From Anaerolineales bacterium (GTDB lineage: Bacteria > Chloroflexota > Anaerolineae > Anaerolineales > Villigracilaceae), in contig JAHDWB010000001.1 in assembly GCA_023382595.1 (NCBI GenBank), forward strand, positions 1,302,001-1,366,000: a stretch of 64,000 bases of DNA, in the 5' to 3' direction. This document shows, piece after piece, positions 1 to 8,400 of the stretch. Position 1 is the stretch's first letter, and every line of letters begins with the position of its first letter. The notes beneath the pieces are model-generated. The model had not been told where the DNA came from and did not search any database. It saw only the letters and a program-made list of their open reading frames with translations. The position numbers were made by a program, and so were the translations under genes.

Positions 1-1646
1 TCGCCAAGGACGGTTTCGTATTTTTCGGGCAGGCGTTCAATGAACGAATCCGCGTTGGCGAGCTTGATGGCAGCCAGCACTTCTTCGTCGGTGGCGTCCG
101 GCCTGCCAAAGCGGACGTTGTCCATGACGGAGGCGGAGAACAGGAAGGTGTCCTGCAAGACGATGCCGATCTGCTTGCGGAGCGAATCCGCGGTGACGTC
201 GCGCACATCCACGCCATCGATTTTCACCGAGCCATTCGTCACATCGTAGAAGCGCGGCAGCAGGTTGATGATGGTGGTCTTCCCTGCGCCCGTCGGACCG
301 ACGATGGCAAAAGTTTCGCCAGGCTGGGCGGTGAAGGAAACACCGTTCAACACGGGCACGCCGTCTTCGTATTCGTGCGCGACATTATCAAATTCCACGA
401 GACCTTTGATCTCGGTCATAGGCTTGGCATCGGCTTTGTCGGTGACGGCGGGCTTTTCGTCGACGATGGTGAAGATGCGCTCGCCGCCTGCAATCGCGTT
501 CTGGATGTTCGTCCACAAAATGGCGATCTGCTGGATGGGCTGGTTGAAGCGTTGGACGTAGGCGAGGAAGGTGACGACCAAGCCGAGCGTGACCGTCGTG
601 CCTGCAAACGTGCCGCCTTTGAGCAATGCCCATCCGCCCACGCCGACGACGATGCCGAGCGCGATATAAGAGAGGGCTTCCAGCGCGGGCGCAAGCGCGG
701 AGGTGAACGAAACAGCGCGCACGTTCGCGTCGCGGTTGGCGGCGTTGACTTCCTTGAACTGTTCGATGTTCTCTTCGGCGCGGTTGAAGGCTTGCACTTC
801 GCGCACGGCGGAGATGGTCTCCTGTAATTCGGCATTGACCGAGCCGATCTCTTCACGCGCCACACGGAAGGCTTTGCGCGCCTGTGCCGAGAAATAGGAT
901 GTGACCAGCCACATCAGCGGGGCGATGGCAAGCGAGAGCAGCGCGAACGGAACACTGCGCATGAGCATGTTGTACGCCGTCCACACCAGCAGCATGATGC
1001 CTGTAAAGACTTGCACCAGCGCAAAGGAAAATGCCTGCTCGATGGCGCTTGTGTCGTTGGTGATGCGGCTCATCAGGTCGCCCGCTTCGTGTTCGGCGTA
1101 GTAACTCATGGAGAGGCTGTGCAGTTTCTCGAAAACGCTGATGCGCAGTTCGCGCAACACATGTTGACCCGTCCATGACATGGTGAAGAAGAGCGCGCCG
1201 GTGGTGAGCGCCCCAGCCACGTACAAGCCGATGACGATGAGGATCAAACGCCACAAACCTGCGATGCGGTCCGCGCTGGTTGCAGTGGCAGGATCGAACC
1301 CTTCAAATCCGTTCAGGCGGTAGAGCGTGGCGATGATCTTCTGCGTGCCTGTCAACTCGGTGGGGTCGGAAACCAGCCAGCAGGTGGATGCGGCTTCGGG
1401 GTCAGGAGCAGGCGTCCCGAAGAAAGAGGCGGAAGCGCTTCCCGTCACTGGGACGAGGAAACAATCCGTCGCCTGTCCGATGAGTTCGGGCGGGGTGACT
1501 TGCGTCCATGTGGAGATGATGGCGAGGAAAATGGCGAGGACGAGCATGTACCAGAATTTGCCGAAGTAACCGCCGAAGCGCCGCAGGGTTTCGCTGACGT
1601 TGCGGGCTTGGCGTGTGTCTTGTTTGAGGAGATCGCCGCGCATCAT
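1..1646 (-). CDS. ABC exporter half-transporter (TMD-NBD), 3' end cut by window edge
   Basis: The frame is open from an ATG at 1646 to the window edge, about 548 residues, so the C-terminal part of the ATPase domain is missing. A first membrane helix lies near residues 28-48, followed by an unusually long extracellular loop of about 80 residues before helix 2. Walker A (GPTGAGKTT) is near residue 450, followed by the Q-loop stretch IGIVLQDTFLF. It lies 114 bases downstream of a second half-transporter and a MarR gene on the same strand, suggesting one operon and a heterodimeric exporter for drugs or lipids. The Walker B glutamate and switch histidine of this subunit are outside the window, so its catalytic competence cannot be judged. 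Confidence 0.9.
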   Translation of the reverse strand, partial: MMRGDLLKQDTRQARNVSETLRRFGGYFGKFWYMLVLAIFLAIISTWTQVTPPELIGQATDCFLVPVTGSASASFFGTPAPDPEAASTCWLVSDPTELTGTQKIIATLYRLNGFEGFDPATATSADRIAGLWRLILIVIGLYVAGALTTGALFFTMSWTGQHVLRELRISVFEKLHSLSMSYYAEHEAGDLMSRITNDTSAIEQAFSFALVQVFTGIMLLVWTAYNMLMRSVPFALLSLAIAPLMWLVTSYFSAQARKAFRVAREEIGSVNAELQETISAVREVQAFNRAEENIEQFKEVNAANRDANVRAVSFTSALAPALEALSYIALGIVVGVGGWALLKGGTFAGTTVTLGLVVTFLAYVQRFNQPIQQIAILWTNIQNAIAGGERIFTIVDEKPAVTDKADAKPMTEIKGLVEFDNVAHEYEDGVPVLNGVSFTAQPGETFAIVGPTGAGKTTIINLLPRFYDVTNGSVKIDGVDVRDVTADSLRKQIGIVLQDTFLFSASVMDNVRFGRPDATDEEVLAAIKLANADSFIERLPEKYETVLG

Positions 1647-1760
1647 GCCACACCGCCTGAAGTTGATCTGTCATTACGAGGGCGTTCTTTGCCCGAAGCA
1701 ATCCCATCATTACTGGGAGATTTCTTCGCCGCTTCGCTCCTCGCGATAATATGGGAAGTT

Positions 1761-3704
1761 TTATTGATTGTGTTCATGTTCGTTTACCAATATTTGTGAG
1801 TTGTAAATTTCCGCGTAGATGGGGCTGTCTTCCATGAGTTCCTTGTGTTTGCCTTCGGCGACGACCGCGCCTTTTTCAAGGACAATGATCTTGTCGGCGT
1901 TCACCACGGTACTGATACGCTGGGCAATGACGAAAGAAGTGCGCCCTTTCATCAAAACGTCGAGCGCTTTTTGGATGGCGGCTTCGGTGTTGAGATCCAC
2001 CGCCGAGGTGGAGTCGTCGAGGATGAGGATGCGCGGATCAAGCAGCAGGGCGCGGGCGATGGCGACGCGCTGCTTTTGCCCGCCGGAGAGGGTTTGTCCG
2101 CGCTCGCCGACATGGGTGTTGTAGCCTTCAGGAAATGCGGCAATAAAATCATGCGCCTGTGCGGCTCTGGCGGCGGCGATGATCTCGTCGTCGCTGGCGT
2201 TCGGCTTGCCGAAGGCGATATTCTCGCGGATCGTGCCGCTGAAGAGCGTGGTTTCCTGCAAGACAATGCCGATCTGCGAGCGGAGCGAGTCGACGGTCAC
2301 ATCGCGCAGGTCGTGTCCGTCAATCGTGATGCGTCCTTCGGTCGGATCGTAGAAGCGTGGCAATAAGTTGATGATGGTGGTCTTGCCTGAACCTGTCGCG
2401 CCGAGCAGGGCAATGGTTTCGCCGGGCTTCGCCTCAAATGTGACATCCGCCAACACCGGCTCACCGCCGCTGAAATAACGGAACGTCACGTTCTCGAATT
2501 TGACATTACCCTTCACATCGGGGATTTTGATCGCATCGGGTTTGTCGGTGATGTCCGATTTCGCGTCGAGGATTTCAAAGATGCGATTCGCGGAGGCGGA
2601 GGCTTGTCCCAACTGGGTGATGATGAATCCGAATTGTGCGATGGGCAAAAACAGGTAAATGAGATACAGCGAAAATTCCTGCCATTCGCCGAGGCTCAAC
2701 GCGCCCGCGATGATCTGCTGTCCGCCGACGTTCAAAATGGCGGCTTGCCCGAGGTTGGCAACCAGAAACACAACAGGGAACAAGAATGTGAACACACGCG
2801 CAACGACAATCGCCTGATTCATGCTGTCATTTGCGGCGGCGCGGAATCTCGCCTGCTGTTGTTTTTCACGCGTGAACGCCTGAATGACCTTGATGCCCGC
2901 CAGGTTCTCCTGCAAAACCGTGTTCAACGCCGAAAGTTTCTGCTGCACTTTTGCGAACAGCGGCTGGCTGATCGACCCAAAGATGACGAACAGCACCAGC
3001 GCCACCGGCAGGATCGGCATGGCGGTCCACGCGAGGGTTGTGTTGGTGGTGAACAAGATGATGAGCGTGCCCGTCAGCAAAATGATCGCGCCCACAAGTT
3101 GCAAAAGTCCCTGCCCGATGAACAGGCGCACCTTCTCCACGTCGTCCGTGGCGCGGATCATCAACTGCCCGGTCTGATTCTTATCGTGATACGAAAACGA
3201 CAGCCGCTGAATTTTCGCGTACAGATCGTTGCGCAGGTCATACGCAACCGACTGCGAATTCTTCTCCGCCCAATAGGCTTGCAGGAAGGCGAACAGTCCG
3301 CGCAGGGAGGCGAACAGGATAATGAAGAGGATGGCGCTGAGCAGCGTCCCCGGAGCATTCGTCACATCCGCTTCCAACTGGACTTTGAGTTGTTCCAACG
3401 TCGTGGACTCTGGTCTACCCGTCAGGCTGAGGATCTGCGGCAATGCCTGCCCCACGAATGAAGCGGGAATTTGATCCAGCGCCTTCAATATCTGGTCGGC
3501 GATGTATCCGCTGGTGACGGCGTCGATCACGTTGCGCACCATGCGCGGCACCGCCAACTGCGAAAGCGTGGCGATGATCAGAAATAAATACGGGAGCGCC
3601 GCCTGCTGTTTATAGTGCGTTAAATATCGCAGGGCGCGTCCCATCGCGCCGCGGGGTCGTTCCGCGCGGACACGGGTTTTGGGTTTGGTGATGGTTGCTT
3701 GCAT
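1761..3704 (-). CDS. ABC exporter half-transporter with degenerate catalytic site (BmrC/TM287-like)
   Basis: This 647-residue protein has six predicted helices followed by an ATPase domain. Walker A (GATGSGKTT) is near residue 431 and the signature LSGGQKQR near 535. Walker B reads LILDDSTSAVD, so the catalytic Glu is Asp, and the switch-loop His is Gln (VIAQRIS). These two changes are known from the degenerate subunit of heterodimeric exporters such as TM287/288 and BmrCD. The extracellular loop between helices 1 and 2 is long, as in the downstream partner at 1..1646. The start follows AAAAGGAAACCC. A MarR gene sits 51 bases upstream, so the pair is probably induced by a MarR ligand. The substrate is unknown. 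Confidence 0.93.
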   Translation of the reverse strand: MQATITKPKTRVRAERPRGAMGRALRYLTHYKQQAALPYLFLIIATLSQLAVPRMVRNVIDAVTSGYIADQILKALDQIPASFVGQALPQILSLTGRPESTTLEQLKVQLEADVTNAPGTLLSAILFIILFASLRGLFAFLQAYWAEKNSQSVAYDLRNDLYAKIQRLSFSYHDKNQTGQLMIRATDDVEKVRLFIGQGLLQLVGAIILLTGTLIILFTTNTTLAWTAMPILPVALVLFVIFGSISQPLFAKVQQKLSALNTVLQENLAGIKVIQAFTREKQQQARFRAAANDSMNQAIVVARVFTFLFPVVFLVANLGQAAILNVGGQQIIAGALSLGEWQEFSLYLIYLFLPIAQFGFIITQLGQASASANRIFEILDAKSDITDKPDAIKIPDVKGNVKFENVTFRYFSGGEPVLADVTFEAKPGETIALLGATGSGKTTIINLLPRFYDPTEGRITIDGHDLRDVTVDSLRSQIGIVLQETTLFSGTIRENIAFGKPNASDDEIIAAARAAQAHDFIAAFPEGYNTHVGERGQTLSGGQKQRVAIARALLLDPRILILDDSTSAVDLNTEAAIQKALDVLMKGRTSFVIAQRISTVVNADKIIVLEKGAVVAEGKHKELMEDSPIYAEIYNSQILVNEHEHNQ

Positions 3705-3755
3705 GGGTTTCCTTTTGGGGAGGGTGGGGATTGGTAGATTGGTACTCTCTACTCA

Positions 3756-4202
3756 CTACTCTCTATTCTCTATCTCTTTCGCCGCTTCGGTCAGGATGGT
3801 CAACGCTTCGGCAACTTTGCGTTTCTCTTCCGCTGAAAGCGACTTGGCGAGTTCATCCATCCAGCGATAGCGTTCATCGAAGCCGGCTTCGATCAGGTCG
3901 CGTCCTTTTGGAGTGAGTTGCAGGATCTTGGCGCGGCGGTCGTTCGGATCTTCGGCGCGCTCGATGTATTCCCCCTGCACAAGTTTCTCCGCCAACTGGC
4001 TCGCCGCTGCATTGGAAATGTCGAAGCGTTCGCTGATGTCCGAAATGCCGCATTTGTCCTTGTGGTGCAACTGCATCAGGATGCTGAATTGCGGCATGGA
4101 CAAGCCCGTGGACTTGGCGAACTGCGTCCAGCCGCGCATGGAGCGGTGCATGAACACATCCATCCATGCGCGCAGGGATTGTGAAATGGGGGAGTTGGTC
4201 AT
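3756..4202 (-). CDS. MarR-family transcriptional repressor
   Basis: The protein has 148 residues, the usual MarR length, with a winged-helix core (SDISERFDISNAAASQLAEK recognition region) and the typical wing segment RAEDPNDRRAKILQLTPKG. It is the first gene of a likely operon with the two ABC half-transporters downstream. Just before its start codon lies an inverted repeat TTAAGC-GG-GCTTAA, plus an extra TTAAGC half-site. Both sit downstream of a good promoter, which fits autorepression. The short spacer to the transporter gene (3705-3755) is rich in CTCTCTA-type repeats and holds no gene. The inducer is unknown. Confidence 0.93.
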   Translation of the reverse strand: MTNSPISQSLRAWMDVFMHRSMRGWTQFAKSTGLSMPQFSILMQLHHKDKCGISDISERFDISNAAASQLAEKLVQGEYIERAEDPNDRRAKILQLTPKGRDLIEAGFDERYRWMDELAKSLSAEEKRKVAEALTILTEAAKEIENRE

Positions 4203-4204
4203 TG

Positions 4205-4263
4205 TTAAGCCTTCTTATTAGTTAAGCGGGCTTAAATTTATACGAGAGTTAATTTTTGGTCAA
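4205..4263 (-). promoter_or_regulatory. marR-exporter promoter with palindromic MarR operator
   Basis: Read on the minus strand, TTGACC (complement of 4258-4263) and TATAAA/TAAATT (about 4235-4242) form a -35/-10 pair with 15-17 bases between them. A perfect inverted repeat TTAAGC-GG-GCTTAA (4222-4235) overlaps the downstream edge of the -10 box, and a further TTAAGC half-site lies at 4205-4210. This is a typical place for MarR autorepression. Binding is inferred. Confidence 0.7.
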
Positions 4264-4350
4264 GGGGAATTTGGTTGGAGAAGCGTTAGAGAACGAAACG
4301 TGAAAAATCGTCTTTTGAATGGTAATATAAAGTCACCCAAAGGGATTTCA

Positions 4351-5409
4351 ATGCAGAAGATCTTCATCAGTTATTCGCGCAAGGACATTGATTTCGCCCG
4401 CAAACTCGCAGGCGACTTGGAGAAGGCTGACTATGATGTCTGGTGGGACATCACCGACCTGCGCGGCGGTGACGACTGGGTGAAGACGCTCCCTGCCGCC
4501 ATTGTATCGAGCGATTTTTTCATCATCATCCTCTCGCCGAATTCGGTCGAATCGGAATGGGTACGCAAGGAATATACCCAGGCGTTGAACCGGCGCAAGA
4601 AGATCGTGCCGATCATGTTCGAGGCGTGCGATGTGCCCTTTGCGTTGAACACCATCAACTATGTCAACTTTATGAGCGGGGAGTATGAGCATCAGTTCGG
4701 GAATCTATTGTCGGCTTTGGGGTTTCGAGGCGAGCCGCCCACGGTCACGCCGTATGAGCGGGCGAAGGGATTAATCCCGCCTGTGCTGAGAAAATTCTGG
4801 ATTCCCATCCTGGTTATGGTCGTTCTGATCGGGTTGTTCGCCCTGTTTTCCATGCCGGATATCGTAACGCCGCCCACCGCCACACCGACCACAACGCCGA
4901 CAGGAACGGAGACAGCGACGCCCACGCCGACCGCCAGCGCCACACAAACGCCAACCGCAACGCCGACACAGACCGCCAGCGCGACGCCCACCCAGCCGAC
5001 ACGGACACCGTCCGCGACGAAACAGTCGTTTGAAACGCTGACGTATTGTGTGAATTCGATGTTCGCCTTCGCCATCAACGTGCGTTCCGGTCCCGGCACC
5101 AATTATGCGGTGCTCGGCGAGCCGCTGCCGGTGGGACGATGCCTCACGTTTCGGGCGGTGAATCAGGATGAGACCTGGCTGTTGATCGCTCCGAATCAGG
5201 ATGACCCGCGTCATACCCAATTTGAAGGCGGCTGGATCTTCCGCGACCTGCTTGGTTTGGGGCTGATCGGTCCCATTGACCTGCCTGAGGTCACGCTGAC
5301 GCCTACACCGACACCGTCCAATACACCCACTCCATCGAACACGCCAACGATCACCCCCACCTTTACGCCTACGTTGACGCTAGAACCGACGGAGACACCC
5401 ACGCCTTAA
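4351..5409 (+). CDS. Transmembrane TIR-domain protein with extracellular SH3-like domain
   Basis: The 352-residue protein begins with a TIR domain (about 1-125; start QKIFISYSRKD). The segment NSVESEWVRKE puts Glu74 where bacterial TIR NADases carry the catalytic Glu. One membrane helix (about 148-168) follows, then a Thr/Pro-rich spacer (170-228), an SH3-like module (about 229-300, with NVRSGPGTNYAVLG) and a second Thr/Pro-rich tail. The ATG at 4351 is preferred because AAAGGG lies six bases upstream; a GTG at 4300 would add 17 residues and has no clear ribosome site. The topology puts TIR inside and SH3 outside. It converges on the STAND-Bmp gene, 10 bases apart. Its role could be signalling or NAD+-depleting defence; the NADase activity is inferred. 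Confidence 0.85.
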   Translation: MQKIFISYSRKDIDFARKLAGDLEKADYDVWWDITDLRGGDDWVKTLPAAIVSSDFFIIILSPNSVESEWVRKEYTQALNRRKKIVPIMFEACDVPFALNTINYVNFMSGEYEHQFGNLLSALGFRGEPPTVTPYERAKGLIPPVLRKFWIPILVMVVLIGLFALFSMPDIVTPPTATPTTTPTGTETATPTPTASATQTPTATPTQTASATPTQPTRTPSATKQSFETLTYCVNSMFAFAINVRSGPGTNYAVLGEPLPVGRCLTFRAVNQDETWLLIAPNQDDPRHTQFEGGWIFRDLLGLGLIGPIDLPEVTLTPTPTPSNTPTPSNTPTITPTFTPTLTLEPTETPTP

Positions 5410-5419
5410 GAGCAGCCGT

Positions 5420-8400
5420 TCACGGTACGGTCTTTATCCTTCCCGCAATAATATCCGCAATGATCGTTTCCAACTCCGCCTGGATGGCAGGGGTTGGATT
5501 TTTAATAAGCGAAAGACCAACCTCGCCCGTTGCCAGCGTGCCGATGTGAATGCCGCCGCTGAATGTCCCGCTTTCGATGACATTTGAAACGCGGAGGATA
5601 CTGACATCGAAGCGCTTCTCGATGCTGGTCAGGATGATGTCTTTGAACTCAGGGTTGGTCACCGCCCAATCCATATCCACGCCGATGAGCCAGGCATTGC
5701 CATGCTCGAGGATCTCCGCGCCTGCGCCAACGCCGACACTTTGTCCCGCCACCGGCAGAATGACATCCGCGCCCGCCTCCAATAGCTGATGTGCCGCCTG
5801 CCTGCCTTCGGTGGAACAGCAGAATCCGCCTGTGAACATGCCCTCGTGTTTTTCCAAATCCCAGCCGATGACTTCGACATTTGCTTTATGTTTTGCGTTG
5901 TAATAATCCACGCCAAGGGCGAAGCCGTCCATGAAGCTGGTCACTTGGGGGATGTCAATGCCGCCAAAGACGCCGACCTTGCCGGTCTTTGTCGCCGAGG
6001 CGGAGAGATAACCCGCAAGGAATGCTGCCTGGTCGGTGGCGTAGGTCTGCACCCAGACGTTTTCCAGCAGCGGCTCTGGGATGAAGTCCATCGTCATGAA
6101 GCGTTGATTCGGGTTTGCGGATGCGGTGGCTTGCAGTTGTTCGAGGAATATCCCCGGCGCGACTATGAGATGGCAATCTGCGGTGACAAAGGTTTTGATG
6201 TGTCGCGCAAAATCCGAAACGGAGGAGGTTTGCAGGACGCTTTCCTCCCAGTTATACGTCTCCGCCGCTTCTTGAATGCCTTTGTAGATCAGGGCGTTGA
6301 AGTAGTTATCGGTCAGACCGCTGGAGGTGGCAATCTGGCAGATTCTGCCGTTGGCGGCAACCGGCATGGGGGTGGCGGTCGGCACGGAAGGCGCGCCTCC
6401 GCACGCGGACGTGATGCCATGCAGGTATTTCAGGCATTCTTCATCTGTCAGGCTGCGGGTGACGCGGGTCTGCGCGAGTTTCCGCAGGTCGTCCATGTCC
6501 ATCAAATAGACCTGCGCTTCGCGGTCCGTGCTGACGGCGAGACGTTTCCCATCCGGGCTGAAGGACAGGCTATTCACGCCAGAGCCGTCGCCGTAGAAGG
6601 TCAGCAGTTCCTGACCGGTGTCCACGTCCCATAATTTGGTCGTGCCATCGCGGCTGGCAGTGGCAACGCGCGTGCCATCGAGGTTGAAATTCGCCATTGT
6701 GACCGTGTTGGTGTGCGTGAGGGTTTGCCTCTCCTCGCCGGTCTTTGCATCCCAGATGCGTGCGGTGCCGTCGAGGCTGGCGGTGATGAGCAAACGGTCA
6801 TCGGCACTGAAGGCAACGGATGTGACCGTATCTTCATGTGCATTCAGGTTGAGGGTGTCGCTACCGGTGGAAAAATCGCGCACACGCACCGTCCCGTTTT
6901 GAAGACCGATGGCAAGCCGCGTCCCATCGGAGTTGAATGCAAGAGATTGAACGCCGGCCGGCAGGTTGAAGGTGAACAACAGTTTTGGCATCCCGTCGGT
7001 GACATCCCAGAGAATGACCTTGTAATCGTTACTGCCAGTAACGAGCCGCTTGCCGTCCGAGCTGAAAGCTATGGCGTTGATCCTGCCGGTGTGGGCAGAC
7101 CAAGTTGCCCCGTCGGAGTTGGAGGCGGGTTTGAAAAGCGTCACGCTGAAATCGTCGCGCGCGGCGGCGATCCAATTCCCAGCCGGGCTGTAGGCGATGG
7201 AGGTGATTCCAGAATCGGAAAGCGTACGGAGTTCCCGCCCGGTGACTGCATCCCAAATCTTCAACGCGCCGCCGGTGATGATGGCAAGTTGACTCCCCTG
7301 CGGATTGAATTGAATGCCCCAGGTGCCGTTGAGGTTGGGAATGTTCAGGGCTTCGTGCTGGGGCTTCACATCCCACACGCGCAACGTGCCGTCGTCGGCG
7401 GTGGTGACGAGGCGCATTCCGTCGGGACTGAAGGCGGCGGAGAAGATCGTGCCCGTGTGACCCGCCAGCGAAAAAATTTCCGCCCCGGTGTTCACGTCCC
7501 ATAGAATCACTTTGCGGTCGTAGCCACCGGTGGCGAGCATCGCACCGTCAGGGCTGAATGCAACCGCGTGGAGCGTGCTGAGATGCCCGTTGAAGGTTCG
7601 CAGGAGTTCTCCTGTGGCGGCATCCCAAAGATAGGCGCGGTCTTGGCTGAGCGTGGCAATGCGTTTGCCGTCTGCGCTGAAGGCGGCGTTCCAGACCCAA
7701 TCCGGGTGGTTCAACACAAACACTTCTTTGCCGCTTGCGATGTCCCACATCCGCGCCGTGCGGTCGTCGCTGATGGTGAGCAGGCGTTGTCCGTCGGGGC
7801 TGAAATACGCGAACGAAACATAATCGGTGTGACCGGGAAAACTCGCCAACTGCCTGCCTGTTTTTGCATCCCAGATGTGCGGAAGGCTGCTGTTTGTGAT
7901 CGTGGCAAGACGCAAGCCATCCGGGCTGAACACAACGGACGTAATCGCCTCGACCCAATCTCGGAGTTGGATCTCGTCTCCCGAAGCGGAGTCCCACAGT
8001 GTTACCGTTCCATCCGCGACGACAGTGACGATGGCCTTTCCGTTCGGGCTGAACTGGGCGAAATGACCGGGCAGGCTGAGCAGGCGCTGACCCGTCTCCA
8101 CGTCCCACACGTTGGCGGTTTCGTCATTGCTGGCGGTGACGATGCGTGTTCCATCCGGGCTGAAATCCACACTGATGGGAGTGCCGGGCGCATGGGCGGG
8201 AATCACCAATCGAATGCGGGATGCCAGCACGGCTTGGTGCAGGGCGTCTTCCGCTTCGATGGTTTCGGCGGAGTTGAGCGCTTCCATTGCAAGCAAAATA
8301 CTGCGTTCGGGGTCGCTTTCCAGATTATTCAGCGCGGCGGCTGCCAGTTCACGCGAGGCGGCAACGCGGCTGGCATTCTGCGATTGGATGCCGAAGAAGA

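Noticed and set aside
4300-4350. GTG start 17 codons upstream for the TIR gene
   Set aside because: There is no ribosome site, while AAAGGG lies six bases before the ATG at 4351 and the TIR domain starts there.
4867-5400. Short tandem DNA repeats that could look like a CRISPR or satellite array
   Set aside because: They encode Thr/Pro-rich linkers in the TIR protein, keep the reading frame and have no unique spacers of equal length.
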